Below the pieces are notes generated by a model. The model searched no databases. It had not been told where the DNA came from and worked only from the letters and a program-made list of their open reading frames with translations. A stretch of DNA of 64,000 nucleotides from Legionella maioricensis (lineage in GTDB: Bacteria; Pseudomonadota; Gammaproteobacteria; Legionellales; Legionellaceae): positions 1 through 64,000 of the forward strand of contig NZ_JAJKBJ010000019.1 of the NCBI RefSeq assembly GCF_023618015.1. The letters run 5' to 3'. Both the position numbers and the translations under genes were made by a program. Positions 7,702 to 17,442 of the stretch are shown in pieces; positions within the stretch are counted from its first letter, which is position 1; the number at the start of each line of letters is the position of its first letter.

Positions 7702-10104
7702 TTACTCTACTAAGCTTACATTTTGAGTTCTTTTATCTTGAAATATATGGGAATCCCATTTCCAATTTCTAATTTCTGGTAAATCCTGTCCATGTTGTCT
7801 AATGTAGCTTTGATGTTCTAATAATTTTACTTTAATGCGCTCAATAAGTTCTTGCTCTTTGAAACCTGTTGCGGGTAAATAATTAAGGACAGTGAGAACC
7901 AAGTGAAAACGATCTAATTCGTTTAATACAGTCATATCAAAAGGAGTAGTGATTGTCCCTTCTTCTCTATATCCTCTCACATGGATGTTTCTATGATTTG
8001 ACCGATTACTGGTTAAGCGATGAATGAGCCATGGATATCCATGATATGCAAAAATGATGGGTTTATTCTGAAGAAATAATTGTTCAAAATCTTCATCACT
8101 TAATCCATGAGGGTGCTCATAATCTGGTTGCAATTTCATTAAATCAACGACGTTAATAACACGAATTTTTATATGGGGTAGTTCGGCACGTAAAATAGAA
8201 ACCGCAGCCAATGTTTCAAGGGTAGGGACATCTCCTGCACAGGCCATAATGACATCAGGAGACTTCCCGTTATCATGACTTGCCCATTCCCAAATTCCTA
8301 TGCCATTGGCACAATGCTGCTTTGCTTCCTCGAAGGTAAGCCACTGTGGCGCAGGATGTTTTCCTGCAATGACTACATTGACATAATGTTTACTCTGTAA
8401 ACAATGATGCATGACTGACAATAAACAATTTGCATCAGGAGGAAGGTAGACGCGAATTATTTCTGCTTTCTTATTAATTACATGATCAATAAACCCCGGA
8501 TCTTGGTGAGAAAACCCATTATGGTCTTGTCGCCAAACATGAGAGGTGAGCAAATAATTTAATGAAGCAATTTTTTTGCGCCAAGGAATCGTTGCTGTAA
8601 CTTTTAACCATTTGGCATGCTGATTGAACATAGAACTAATAATGTGGATGAAGGCTTCATAACAGTTGAAGAGTCCATGACGTCCGGTTAATAAATACCC
8701 CTCCAACCAGCCCTCACATTGATGTTCGCTCAATACCTCAAGTACTCTGCCTTGTGAAGATAAAAAATTGTCATCAGGCAGGGTTTGAGTGTCCCATTGA
8801 CGATTGGTTGCTTCAAATACCGCCTCTAACCCATTGGATATTGTTTCGTCTGGTCCAAATATACGGAAGTTGTTTGAATTGAAGCGAATTATATCTCTCA
8901 TGTACGGCCCCAAAACACGGGTATCCCCTATCCCTTGTTGGCCACGTTCTGCGATTTTGACCGCATAGTCATCTGGCTCAGGTAAATCAAGGGTCTTTAA
9001 CAGCAAACCACCGTTAGTATGAGGATTTGCACTCATCCGTTTTTCATTCTCAGGTGCTATAGCTCTTATCTCATTGAATAGTTTACCCTGTTCATCAAAT
9101 AAAATTTCAGGTTGATAGCTTTTAAGCCATTTTTCCAAGATTTTTAAATGCTCCATGCTACTCGAGCAGCTAGAAACGGGTACTTGATGGGAGCGAAAGG
9201 TCCCTTCAATCTTTATCCCATCAACTATTTTAGGAGCCGTCCAACCTTTAGGGGTTTTTAAAATAATCAGGGGCCAATGGGGGCGTTGCGCATTCTTATT
9301 AGCGCGCGCATCGTGTTGAATGAGTTTAATCTGATTGATGACTTGTGCAACGACAGCAGCCATCTTCTCATGCATTACTTGGGGTTCATCGCCCTCTACC
9401 CAATAAGGCGTCCAACCATAGCCATAAAATAATTGCTCCAGTTCTTCTTGAGGAATACGAGCCAAGATGGTTGGATTTGCTATTTTATATCCATTTAAGT
9501 GAAGAATGGGCAATACCGCTCCATCTGTTACGGGGCATAAAAATTTATTGGAATGCCATGCGGTTGAAAGCGCTCCTGTCTCTGCCTCACCATCCCCAAT
9601 AACACAAGCAACGAGCAAATCCGGATTATCAAATACGGCCCCAAAAGCATGACTTAAAGAGTACCCTAATTCACCTCCTTCATGGATAGAGCCAGGACAC
9701 TCTGGGGATGCATGACTTGGAATTCCGCCCGGAAATGAAAATTGAGCAAATAACTTGCGTAACCCATCTTCATCTTGGGTGATTTCAGGATATAGCTCAC
9801 TGTATGTTCCTTCAAGGTATGCATTCGCTACAACTGCAGGACCGCCATGGCCTGGCCCTGAAATGTACATCATATTTAAATCATATTTTTTTATAATGTA
9901 ATTTAAGTGGGCGTAAATAAAATTTTGACCGGGAGTTGTTCCCCAATGGCCTAATAATCTGGGTTTAATGTCTGAAAAAACTAACTCGCGCTTAAGTAGC
10001 GGATTATCACGCAAATAAATCTGGCCTACTGATAAGTAGTTAGCTGCGCGCCAATACCTGTCTATTTTGTTAAGTATTTCTTGGGTGAGCATTTTCTTTC
10101 CCAT
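7702..10104 (-). CDS. xfp: D-xylulose-5-P/D-fructose-6-P phosphoketolase
   Basis: 800 residues, the full length of the family. A thiamine-diphosphate enzyme that splits xylulose-5-P or fructose-6-P with phosphate into acetyl-P and glyceraldehyde-3-P or erythrose-4-P. Signatures seen: [17 protein letters not shown] (about 52-68), [40 protein letters not shown] in two parts, and the ThDP motif GDGEAETG (about 169-176). The C-terminal transketolase-like domains are intact. Start at ATG 10104; an ATG four codons inside (10092) has GGGA before it and is also possible. Single gene, divergent from the carbonic anhydrase gene, with a likely terminator at 7677-7699. It offers a route from sugar phosphates to acetyl-P. 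Confidence 0.95.
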   Translation of the reverse strand: MGKKMLTQEILNKIDRYWRAANYLSVGQIYLRDNPLLKRELVFSDIKPRLLGHWGTTPGQNFIYAHLNYIIKKYDLNMMYISGPGHGGPAVVANAYLEGTYSELYPEITQDEDGLRKLFAQFSFPGGIPSHASPECPGSIHEGGELGYSLSHAFGAVFDNPDLLVACVIGDGEAETGALSTAWHSNKFLCPVTDGAVLPILHLNGYKIANPTILARIPQEELEQLFYGYGWTPYWVEGDEPQVMHEKMAAVVAQVINQIKLIQHDARANKNAQRPHWPLIILKTPKGWTAPKIVDGIKIEGTFRSHQVPVSSCSSSMEHLKILEKWLKSYQPEILFDEQGKLFNEIRAIAPENEKRMSANPHTNGGLLLKTLDLPEPDDYAVKIAERGQQGIGDTRVLGPYMRDIIRFNSNNFRIFGPDETISNGLEAVFEATNRQWDTQTLPDDNFLSSQGRVLEVLSEHQCEGWLEGYLLTGRHGLFNCYEAFIHIISSMFNQHAKWLKVTATIPWRKKIASLNYLLTSHVWRQDHNGFSHQDPGFIDHVINKKAEIIRVYLPPDANCLLSVMHHCLQSKHYVNVVIAGKHPAPQWLTFEEAKQHCANGIGIWEWASHDNGKSPDVIMACAGDVPTLETLAAVSILRAELPHIKIRVINVVDLMKLQPDYEHPHGLSDEDFEQLFLQNKPIIFAYHGYPWLIHRLTSNRSNHRNIHVRGYREEGTITTPFDMTVLNELDRFHLVLTVLNYLPATGFKEQELIERIKVKLLEHQSYIRQHGQDLPEIRNWKWDSHIFQDKRTQNVSLVE

Positions 10105-10494
10105 TTAAAAGTAAGTATACCTATTGAGGAGGTATTATATAGATCATAATTGGCTTAAAACACTGCAGAAAACAAATTAAAGATGCGAGCTGCTAGGATA
10201 GGGCCCCTGTTCGCATCGATAATCGGCAGTCAATTCATTTTAAGTTATCACAGACATAAGCTGAATTCATTCTGGACATAAAGACAAAAATCAAATTTAA
10301 TTGTTACTTTGAAAGAGCAAGTTTTACAGCGTTGGCTATACTCGTAATGGACTATTTGAATGATTCTATAGGTTATTGCGTCAATTATAAGAAAGAAATG
10401 AGGGATGATTTCTGCCTATTAAAATAAAATCAAATTGTCCAATGGTGTATATTATCGAGTTTTTCAGATCTGAAGATGATGTATAGGAGCAATA
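10105..10494. other. 390-bp divergent promoter region
   Basis: Lies between the divergent phosphoketolase and carbonic anhydrase genes. AT-rich, and must hold both promoters, but I see no convincing -35/-10 pair, repeat or hidden ORF. Confidence 0.5.
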
Positions 10495-11148
10495 ATGAAA
10501 ACTTTGACTAAAGAAATGCAAGAAGCAATTACACCTGAAATTGCGTTGGATTTATTACAAGAAGGTAACAAACGATTTTTAAATAATTTAAAAATTAATC
10601 GTAACCTGCTACAGCAAGCGAATGAAACCTCTGATGGACAACATCCCTTTGCTATTATTTTGAGTTGTATTGATTCGCGTACTTCAGCGGAATTGATTTT
10701 TGATCAGGGTCTAGGTGATATATTTAGCGTACGTATTGCAGGCACTATTATTAATGAAGATATTTTAGGAAGTATGGAGTTTGCTTGTAAAGTAGCGGGA
10801 GCTAAGATAATCGTGGTGTTGGGGCATTCAAAATGCGGTGCAATAAAGGGGGCTTGTGATCATGTGGAAATGGGTAATTTGACCGCCTTGCTCAATAAAA
10901 TACAAAATGCTGTTCATGCGGAACAGTCCACCGTTGAAAATCGGACCTCAAGTAACGAGGATTTCGTGGAAAAGGTTACTGCTATAAATGTTAAGAGAAC
11001 AGTCCAGGCAGTGATGGAGCGCAGTCCTATTTTGAAAGATCTTATTGAAAAAGGAGAGTGTGGAATTATTGGAGCGCATCATGATATATCAACAGGTGAA
11101 GTTGTCTTTTATCAAGATGCTAAATTGGGCTTTGGGACAGATGATTGA
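10495..11148 (+). CDS. Beta-class carbonic anhydrase
   Basis: 217 residues. Interconverts CO2 and bicarbonate with a zinc ion. Zinc ligands and active-site pair are all present: Cys58, Asp60 and Arg62 in SCIDSRTS, and His111 and Cys114 in GHSKCGA. No signal peptide, so cytoplasmic. The start follows a purine-rich GTATAGGAGC at about 8 bases (AGGAG). It stands alone. Bicarbonate supply for carboxylases or pH control are the usual roles; the sequence does not decide between them. Confidence 0.93.
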   Translation: MKTLTKEMQEAITPEIALDLLQEGNKRFLNNLKINRNLLQQANETSDGQHPFAIILSCIDSRTSAELIFDQGLGDIFSVRIAGTIINEDILGSMEFACKVAGAKIIVVLGHSKCGAIKGACDHVEMGNLTALLNKIQNAVHAEQSTVENRTSSNEDFVEKVTAINVKRTVQAVMERSPILKDLIEKGECGIIGAHHDISTGEVVFYQDAKLGFGTDD

Positions 11149-11211
11149 TAACCTTCTGAAAGCCTGCATCAATGAGAGCAAATTTCGAGTTAACGGTTTC
11201 ACTTCTCTTTT

Positions 11212-12543
11212 TTAAAAATGTTTTGAACCCGTTACGTTGTTATTAAACTCCCCTTTAAGATGGATTTTATTTATTATTGAATTGGTGATGGTTTGAGTTA
11301 ATGCATCCCAAAGCCCGCTGGCATCTAAAGAAAATGCATTTTTAAATTGATTCTCATTGAGCACTGTTCTTAGCCTGAGATCGATATCACCATTTTTACT
11401 GTTGATATAATGGGTGATAGCAAAAGCTAATTGCCGTTTAATGAAGGGGATATCGGGTGGCGGTTCTAATATCAATCCTTGCGATTGCAAGTGCCAATCC
11501 ATTTCAATATTGGCTTCTTGATCATTAAGTTGCCATTTATCTTTAACTTCAACATTAATAATTCCGCCTTTAAGCCAATTGATTGGTGGTTTATTTACAA
11601 AATTAGCAAGTATCGCCACTGGGAAGTCAGGAATATGCCAGTGAGTAATCCTTCCGGAGTCCATTTCACTGGTAGAGATTAAAATAGGGTGGCCATCTAT
11701 AGAACCTGTAATGTTGGAGCGGAAAAATAGGTCAAAAATTGCATAGTCACTTCTAAATTTTGGGGTGTATATTTTATCAAAAGATACAGGAATGGGGGTG
11801 TTGCCATTGTTGGTAAACGTAATATTTATCTTGTTCACATTAAGATTATTTATTACGAAGGGCCGTTTCGTTTTTATCTGGGATTCACTGTCTGCCTGCT
11901 CTGTATGGTCGTTTGTATTTACCTGTGGATCGGGTTGGGTAATATTGCCGGTAACCTGGTTTATGAATAGCGTTTGAATGGTTATAGGGCGAAAAATCAG
12001 GCTTAACCAATCGATATCCAGGGATAGATCAGCAATATCGAGTTTAAAACTCGTTTTTATTGGCGATTCACGCGTTACATGGAATTGGTGAAAAGATATT
12101 TTTCCGGTAAAAATATTACCCTTTATTTGCTCGGCATTCAGTTCTATGCCGGTTTTTTGTTCTACTCTGGTAAGTATCCATTTTACTGTCGGCTCAAAAA
12201 GGGCAAAATTTATAATAAACAAGGCACTGATTATTAAAATAATTAGCGATAACGAAAGGTTTCTGAGCCATTTTAATGCATAAACTGTTTTTGCAAAGAA
12301 TACTGAATTAGTCATTTTGCTTGAGTTGATTCTCTTTTGGGGAGGCTCTGGATTAGACGGATTTTTATTGGCATTTTTTGTCATAGCTGGTGAGGTGGTT
12401 TTGTTATCTTTCATTAAAAAAGGAGTGAAAATTAGCTCAATGATGAGTTCTATGATGCAGACTAATACATTGAATAATAGAATAAATAACAGGATTATGG
12501 GGTCTAATAAAAATTCTATAAGCAATATGACGAGTGCTTCCAT
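11212..12543 (-). CDS. AsmA/DUF748-like inner-membrane-anchored protein
   Basis: 443 residues. A very hydrophobic N-terminus (about 1-43) and a second membrane span at about 92-115 are separated by a polar linker rich in Asn and Pro. The rest is beta-rich with motifs typical of AsmA/TamB-type proteins: a span leading into EPTVKWILTRVEQKTGIEL, then LDIDWLSLIFRP and VNKINITF. Such proteins reach from the inner membrane into the periplasm and help lipid or outer-membrane biogenesis. The AsmA link is by pattern, so moderate. It converges on the carbonic anhydrase gene with 63 bases between them and no clear terminator. Confidence 0.6.
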   Translation of the reverse strand: MEALVILLIEFLLDPIILLFILLFNVLVCIIELIIELIFTPFLMKDNKTTSPAMTKNANKNPSNPEPPQKRINSSKMTNSVFFAKTVYALKWLRNLSLSLIILIISALFIINFALFEPTVKWILTRVEQKTGIELNAEQIKGNIFTGKISFHQFHVTRESPIKTSFKLDIADLSLDIDWLSLIFRPITIQTLFINQVTGNITQPDPQVNTNDHTEQADSESQIKTKRPFVINNLNVNKINITFTNNGNTPIPVSFDKIYTPKFRSDYAIFDLFFRSNITGSIDGHPILISTSEMDSGRITHWHIPDFPVAILANFVNKPPINWLKGGIINVEVKDKWQLNDQEANIEMDWHLQSQGLILEPPPDIPFIKRQLAFAITHYINSKNGDIDLRLRTVLNENQFKNAFSLDASGLWDALTQTITNSIINKIHLKGEFNNNVTGSKHF

Positions 12544-12668
12544 CTTTATTGTCCTTATTTGAGAAACATTAGAACCTTAGGGGATAATCTATTCATATAA
12601 GTATATAGTCCTAAATGTACTCCTTTTAAAGAGAGTTAACGTCTGAAAATTGGGTTTATTGGTATTAG

Positions 12669-12703
12669 AAAGTAGGTTGGGTCAAAAGGACCCAACCTAC
12701 TTT
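12669..12703. repeat. REP-like hairpin GTAGGTTGGGTC, possible bidirectional terminator
   Basis: AAGTAGGTTGGGTC pairs perfectly with GACCCAACCTACTT (15-bp stem 12669-12683/12689-12703, loop AAAAG). It sits 18 bases past the end of the beta-barrel gene. GTAG lies at the hairpin foot as in the other REPs. A half of the same repeat occurs at 14522-14540. Confidence 0.7.
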
Positions 12704-12721
12704 GAAGAAATCCAATCCATC

Positions 12722-13423
12722 TTAAACCGTGTACAGTAAGGAAAACCCCGCATAATTTGAATGTGATTTAAAATTATATTGAAGATTGAATAACGGCCAA
12801 TTAGAACTAAATGTTGGGAAATAAGAATAGTAATAATCCACTGATGCCGCAATATGTCTGTTTAAGGCATAGGTTATTCCCGCACCAAATCGCCCCCCCA
12901 CAGAATTATCGGAATTAAAAAAACTGGGTGAGTTTGGCGTATTTTCAGGTTGATTAATGGATACGTCTCTAAAGGATAAACCCGCGCGTCCGTAAATTAA
13001 TAGATCCGAATTGACGCGATAACCAGGGAGCAAATCAAGTCCAAGATAATCATTTATCGCCAATTGATCCTGGTAAATAGGACCTACAATCGTTACTCCA
13101 GGACTATAAAAGTTCTCCGTACGATGAGGAAAATACGTATTGGCTTCAATACCTAAAAACAGTGAGTTCATGAAGGTATGTCCATACCCCAGAAAGACAT
13201 TACCGACCCACTGATTATTATTCGAAGCGGCATTAACGGTACTTCCAAAAACCACATTTTGGGTCTCTAATTGGTCATCATTAAAAGATCCCCCAACACC
13301 AACCCCTGCATATAAATTTTCCTTGGGATTATTAGCTTCCATTAGCTGCCCCATAGCTCCTGAAAATGAAGCCCCGCAGCTGAAAACGAAAAATGCAATT
13401 GCCATTTTCTTCAAATTAAACAT
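12722..13423 (-). CDS. Outer-membrane beta-barrel protein
   Basis: 233 residues. Signal peptide at about 1-23 (MFNLKKMAIAFFVFSCGASFSGA). The mature part alternates hydrophobic and polar residues in strands: YAGVGVGGSF, NVFLGYGHTF, LFLGIEANTYF, LIYGRAGLSFRDV, GGRFGAGITYAL and a last strand YAGFSLLYTV. This is the pattern of the OmpA-like/OMP_b-brl fold with about eight strands. No peptidoglycan-binding OmpA domain. Exact function unknown. Single gene ending at the REP hairpin 12669-12703. Confidence 0.75.
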   Translation of the reverse strand: MFNLKKMAIAFFVFSCGASFSGAMGQLMEANNPKENLYAGVGVGGSFNDDQLETQNVVFGSTVNAASNNNQWVGNVFLGYGHTFMNSLFLGIEANTYFPHRTENFYSPGVTIVGPIYQDQLAINDYLGLDLLPGYRVNSDLLIYGRAGLSFRDVSINQPENTPNSPSFFNSDNSVGGRFGAGITYALNRHIAASVDYYYSYFPTFSSNWPLFNLQYNFKSHSNYAGFSLLYTV

Positions 13424-13577
13424 ATAAATCGTCCTTATGACCCACTTGAACAGGTATTTTCCACGGCTTGCCGCAGGATTGGTTACTCAATCTAGCAAAA
13501 TGAGTAGATCATTGAAAGTAATAAATAAAAGGCAAGTGAGCACGGTTAAGGATGGATGCGAAATTGACAAAGTTATT

Positions 13578-14393
13578 CTATTGTCCCTGGAGCGAGATAA
13601 CTTTCTGAATTTCTGGCCGATTGTATTCTGCATGCCCCGCTTCAACTATTAAATTGGGAAGGGGACTGTACTTTGCCTTATCATGAGTATGACCGCAGAA
13701 GACTAAGAAATTGATATCAGGGTAGCTCAGGCAAATATCGCTTAATACGTCCCCGGTTGCTTTTGAAGAAAAATAAGGCAGCCAATCATCATTGTTGATT
13801 TTCCCCTCATGCAAACACGCTTCTTTAAATGGTGGGATATGCGTTACAACAATAATTCTTTGCGCATGCTCTTTCACCGCTTGTAATAATTGCTTTTGAA
13901 GCTGGCTGGCATCAAGATCAGCAAGTTGCTGCATTTGGGCTAATAGTTGCGACTTGCCAAGCCTTCCTTCTTGGAATAAATCAGCAATCATTCTGCTGTC
14001 ATTAAGCACCACCCGACTGTCATCATAGTTCCCCAGACGACCATCAGCCCAACCATCATGGCCAACTAAAAAAGTGCTGTTATCCAACCGCTGTGGGTTT
14101 GACGCGGGCAGCCAAAATAAATACTCATTAGATTCGGTTAACTGGGTCATTTCGTGTCGTACGTCACTTATCTGACCGCGATAATAATCATGATTACCCA
14201 GAACGAAATAAACAGGTTTTCTAATGAAATGGGCCAGTTCTTGCAACAGCTCTTTCACGCAAGGTGCTTCTGCAATATCGCCACTTATTAGTACCCCATC
14301 ACAACCCGTATCAATAATGGTTTGATAAAATTGGTGTCGTATTGCAAGGTCAATAAAATTTAAATGAATGTCAGTTAACCAAGCCAGTTTCAT
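13578..14393 (-). CDS. Calcineurin-like metallophosphoesterase
   Basis: 271 residues. The five metal-binding motifs appear in order: DIHLN (residues 7-11), GDIAE (about 38), GNHDYY (about 66-71), THIPPF (about 180) and GHTHDK (about 231). This is the binuclear metal site of the calcineurin-like phosphoesterase family. Substrate not evident. No signal peptide, so cytosolic. Start at ATG 14393. Next to it on the right is a relic of a toxin-antitoxin operon. Confidence 0.88.
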   Translation of the reverse strand: MKLAWLTDIHLNFIDLAIRHQFYQTIIDTGCDGVLISGDIAEAPCVKELLQELAHFIRKPVYFVLGNHDYYRGQISDVRHEMTQLTESNEYLFWLPASNPQRLDNSTFLVGHDGWADGRLGNYDDSRVVLNDSRMIADLFQEGRLGKSQLLAQMQQLADLDASQLQKQLLQAVKEHAQRIIVVTHIPPFKEACLHEGKINNDDWLPYFSSKATGDVLSDICLSYPDINFLVFCGHTHDKAKYSPLPNLIVEAGHAEYNRPEIQKVISLQGQ

Positions 14394-14404
14394 AATTTTC
14401 CTTA

Positions 14405-14512
14405 ATCATTTACTGCGATCTTGAGCGGTTTGAATACGTTGTATTGTAACAGGAGCAAATCGCTATTACCCTGTTTGAAGTTTGCTATGAGTCATTGTAG
14501 TTGCGATATTAT
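14405..14512 (-). pseudogene. Deletion relic of a second AbiEii-like toxin locus
   Basis: 14414-14453 matches 2274-2313 (the 3' end of the intact nucleotidyltransferase gene) at 36 of 40 bases and still encodes PVTIQRIQTAQDR on the minus strand. About 27 bases later, 14480-14510 resembles the start of the same gene and its upstream overlap (TTTGCTATGA against TTTGCCATGA; TTGTAGTTGCGATATT against ATGTAGTAGCGATATT). The body of the gene is deleted. A half REP (CGACCCAACCTACG, 14523-14536) follows. Confidence 0.65.
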
Positions 14513-14585
14513 TCACGGGGCTCGACCCAACCTACGTTTGTTAAGTAATATAGGTCTTAAACAGATAACAAATGAATCAACATTT

Positions 14586-15416
14586 ATGGTAACTACGTTT
14601 AGTGCTGAAATCCAGCAACAGATCAAAGATAGCTTGAATCTGTTACGCGCGGTTTTGGGCGCAGATCTTTTGGGTGTTTATCTTTATGGTTCATCTCTTG
14701 TAGGCGGGCTACAAAGATACAGTGACCTTGATTTACTTGTTATAACCAGTCGCGCAACTACCTTGGATGAAAGAGGGCGGCTCGCTACTGCTCTACTTCA
14801 CATTTCGGGTATTTACATGAAAAGTGTGAAATTGCCTATTGAAATGACCCTTGTTGAAAAGGCCGCAATCAATCCTTGGCATTATCCTCCCCGATTTGAT
14901 TTTCAATATGGCGATTGGTTGCGAACATCATTTGAACAGGGGGATATTGATCTATGGGCGACTCATGAAATGCCCGATCTGGCACTAATTATTACTCAGG
15001 TCTTACTAAAAAGTCATACTTTATTGGGATTAGAACCAAAACAACTATTGCCTCATGTACCCTATGGCGATTTTATAAAAGCGATGGTTGATGATCTAAG
15101 CAGACTTACTGCCGATCTGGAGCATGATACTCGAAATGTTCTCCTCACTTATGCTCGAATTTGGAGTACCCTGAGAACCAATGCCATTAGATCGAAACCT
15201 GATGCTGCAGATTGGGTCATCCAGCACTTACCTAAAACCCATCAACCCGTAATGCAGCGCGCCAAGTTAATCTGTATTGGTGTAGAAAATGAACATTGGG
15301 ATGATATTCAATTGCTTATAAAACCTTGTGCCGAGTTCCTGATCGATAAAATTCAGCAAGCCATTTCATTGGTTAACCTCAATGATCCTCATAGTTTTAT
15401 AAGACTTGCTGAGTAA
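14586..15416 (+). CDS. AadA/ANT-type nucleotidyltransferase
   Basis: 276 residues from ATG 14586. The 55 extra codons upstream overlap the relic and a REP half and are rejected. The N-terminal polymerase-beta fold shows GSSLVGGLQRYSDLDLLV, the G-S-x10-D-x-D signature. The C-terminal half is helical, like the DUF4111 domain of aminoglycoside 3''/9-adenylyltransferases (PYGDFIKAM, HDTRNVLLTYARIWSTL). These add AMP to streptomycin or spectinomycin. Substrate and resistance need testing; a chromosomal cryptic copy is equally possible. It converges on a secreted-protein gene across a perfect palindrome. Confidence 0.8.
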   Translation: MVTTFSAEIQQQIKDSLNLLRAVLGADLLGVYLYGSSLVGGLQRYSDLDLLVITSRATTLDERGRLATALLHISGIYMKSVKLPIEMTLVEKAAINPWHYPPRFDFQYGDWLRTSFEQGDIDLWATHEMPDLALIITQVLLKSHTLLGLEPKQLLPHVPYGDFIKAMVDDLSRLTADLEHDTRNVLLTYARIWSTLRTNAIRSKPDAADWVIQHLPKTHQPVMQRAKLICIGVENEHWDDIQLLIKPCAEFLIDKIQQAISLVNLNDPHSFIRLAE

Positions 15417-15433
15417 CAACGTTCACCAAACTC

Positions 15434-15461
15434 AGTAGGTTGAGTCGCGACTCAACCTACT
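15434..15461. repeat. Perfect 28-bp palindrome, REP-like, between convergent genes
   Basis: AGTAGGTTGAGTCG and its exact complement form a 14-bp palindrome with GTAG near the foot, related to the 12669 hairpin. It lies 17 bases after one stop and 18 bases before the other, so it probably ends both transcripts. Confidence 0.75.
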
Positions 15462-15478
15462 TGTAATTTCACAAAATA

Positions 15479-16894
15479 CTACGGTGTTAAAGCCCGAGAG
15501 CACCTTGCCCCAAGAGAGAAGTCTTTGGGGCCGTCAAAGGCCTGACCACCCCCGCCAGGGGTAAAAAATACCTCGTACCATGCATAATGGGTAGGAGTGC
15601 CAGAGTACTCAGTCGAGCTAAAATAATATCCTGTATCAACCAAGCCTAAACCAGGAATGGGTGGGTTAGCCACAAACAATTGTTCTTGAATATTTGTACT
15701 GCCAGCTGTACACGCTATACCAAACGGCCCTAATTCACAAATGGCGGGTAAATACCAACCGGTATAACACAAGGATGGCGATGAGCAGGATGAAGTACCG
15801 GCGGCATTGACAGAAAGCGCGTTACATGAACATGCAGCATTCGGGAGCGAGCAACCTAGTACACTAATAATAGTCGCTGTATTAACACTTCCATTATTTG
15901 CCCCTACCGGATTGTTTTCATAAGTTGAACCACCAGGAGAAACGTCAGTTCCATCCCCGCCCCAGTCAGGGAGTCCAGCTGCTGGTGCAGTTGTCCCTGG
16001 AACAGTGTCTGTTACAGCGGCTATCTTACCAAGAATACTGTCAGTATTGGGGGTGGTATCATCTACTGAATAGATAAAACCTCCTTGATAAATACATCCA
16101 TAACTTAAAACCACGACATTAGTCTGAACAGAGGCGGCATTAGTCGCACTAACGGTAACTACACCAGGTGAAGGGACAAGGCCCGTATTGCAATTCGTGG
16201 TTGGATTTGCTCCGGGGGTGATCGTAATGGTACACGAATTGCCCGGCGCCAGAGTATTGCCGCAATTGTCGGTAGCCGTTGTGCCTGCTGGCCAGGTTGG
16301 GAAGTTAACGGATAGACCTGTTACGGTTTGACTTCCCACATTACTAATAATAATTACCCGAGGAGAGCCCGTTAACTGGGCATTCAAACTTAGATTATTG
16401 ACCGACAAAGCTAAATTGGACACGCTCACGCTTAAAGTGCTTGCTGCAGGTGCAGCGGTCACGGAGACGGCTAAAGGAGCCGCTTGAGTACTATAAGTTG
16501 AGGGGAGCGGCGTTGTTCCCACGATAGGGGCTATGCTATTAATGCCTTTGGTCATGTTGCTGCCATTTAATTGAAGCATTAAACAGCAACTTCCTCCGGG
16601 ACTTAATCTAAACAAACTGGTACAGACAGGTGAAGCAGTGCTGCAGGCAGATGGTTGTGAAGTAATTTGCCCAACCCCGGCAGGTATACCGCCTGCCAGA
16701 GTCAAATTTAAACTACCGGGGACACGGGGATTAAGACTTACCAGATAATTAGCCGCACCCATTTCTCCATTGGCTAAAGTAGTAGTGGCTCCATTTTGCA
16801 AGGTCAAGGTAATTGGAGGAATGCCCGCAAAATTTAATGTAGGAAATAGAAATAAAGCAATTAAGAATAGTGTCCGTGCTCTTACAAAATACAT
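15479..16894 (-). CDS. Secreted protein with Legionella N-terminal module and DUF1566-like C-terminus
   Basis: 471 residues. Signal peptide at about 1-23 (LFLIALFLFPTLNFA). Residues about 25-125 form a beta module with paired Cys (GQITSQPSACS...GGSCCLMLQLNGS) that is also present in the secreted propeller protein at 31.6 kb. Residues 150-260 are an Ig-like or CARDB-like domain (LSLNAQLTGSPRVIIISNVG, GNSCTITITPG). The last 200 residues match the DUF1566/Lcl C-terminal pattern: DWGGDGTD, GWYLPAICEL, YYFSSTEY, ARCSRAL. In Lcl this domain is on the cell surface and serves adhesion. Function here unknown; a surface or secreted location is likely. Confidence 0.72.
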   Translation of the reverse strand: MYFVRARTLFLIALFLFPTLNFAGIPPITLTLQNGATTTLANGEMGAANYLVSLNPRVPGSLNLTLAGGIPAGVGQITSQPSACSTASPVCTSLFRLSPGGSCCLMLQLNGSNMTKGINSIAPIVGTTPLPSTYSTQAAPLAVSVTAAPAASTLSVSVSNLALSVNNLSLNAQLTGSPRVIIISNVGSQTVTGLSVNFPTWPAGTTATDNCGNTLAPGNSCTITITPGANPTTNCNTGLVPSPGVVTVSATNAASVQTNVVVLSYGCIYQGGFIYSVDDTTPNTDSILGKIAAVTDTVPGTTAPAAGLPDWGGDGTDVSPGGSTYENNPVGANNGSVNTATIISVLGCSLPNAACSCNALSVNAAGTSSCSSPSLCYTGWYLPAICELGPFGIACTAGSTNIQEQLFVANPPIPGLGLVDTGYYFSSTEYSGTPTHYAWYEVFFTPGGGGQAFDGPKDFSLGARCSRALTP

Positions 16895-17442
16895 TTAGAT
16901 TCTTCCTTATATAAGTACTGTCAATTGAAAGTGAATTGGATTAGCGCAGAGATGAGAAAGATGAGGTGTTTGGGTAATAACGTGACCAGGAGTCGCGCCT
17001 AAAGCAGCTTGTCCTAAATTTGCAAACTGGTAACCGAGGGTAATACATCCCTTTGCTGAGATTCATGAGCTATCCTTACTAAGCTGGCTAATGATATTTA
17101 AAATGAATCGTGTACATAAGAACAGTACACTTGAAGATAATATAAAATATTTAATGCATCAATGAAATCAAATTCACTATAACAGTTTGTCAGAATCATC
17201 GCTTTAAAGCCGAAGCGATTAGAGAGGTTTATAACTAAAGTTGCGAAGTCTGATCACATTTTATGCTTACTCACATAGCGGGAGTTTCAGGCTTATTTTG
17301 AGAGCCGTCATGAATCTGCAGTCCCCCAAATAAACTAAGCGGAGCGGGTTCGCCTCTAATTTCCCACAACAAGCTTTGAGTATGGGTAACTGGCTCCCGT
17401 CGGCATGTTTGTCAAAAAATCTCCGCTAATGAGGGCCTGGCT
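16895..17442. other. 548-bp intergenic stretch, possible decayed coding relics
   Basis: No intact gene. Two minus-strand stretches are open without starts: about 16915-17058 (GYQFANLGQAALGATPGHV) and 17276-17425 (EPVTHTQSLLWEIRGEPAPL). The second contains LQIHDGS, which by chance or descent resembles VQIHDGP of the neighbouring decarboxylase. I cannot assign either. Confidence 0.4.

Noticed and set aside
13437-13652. Plus-strand ORF of 71 codons
   Set aside because: Overlaps the metallophosphoesterase gene in antisense and has no ribosome site.
14421-14585. 55-codon N-terminal extension of the aadA-like gene
   Set aside because: It covers the toxin relic and a half REP, and conserved residues begin only after ATG 14586.
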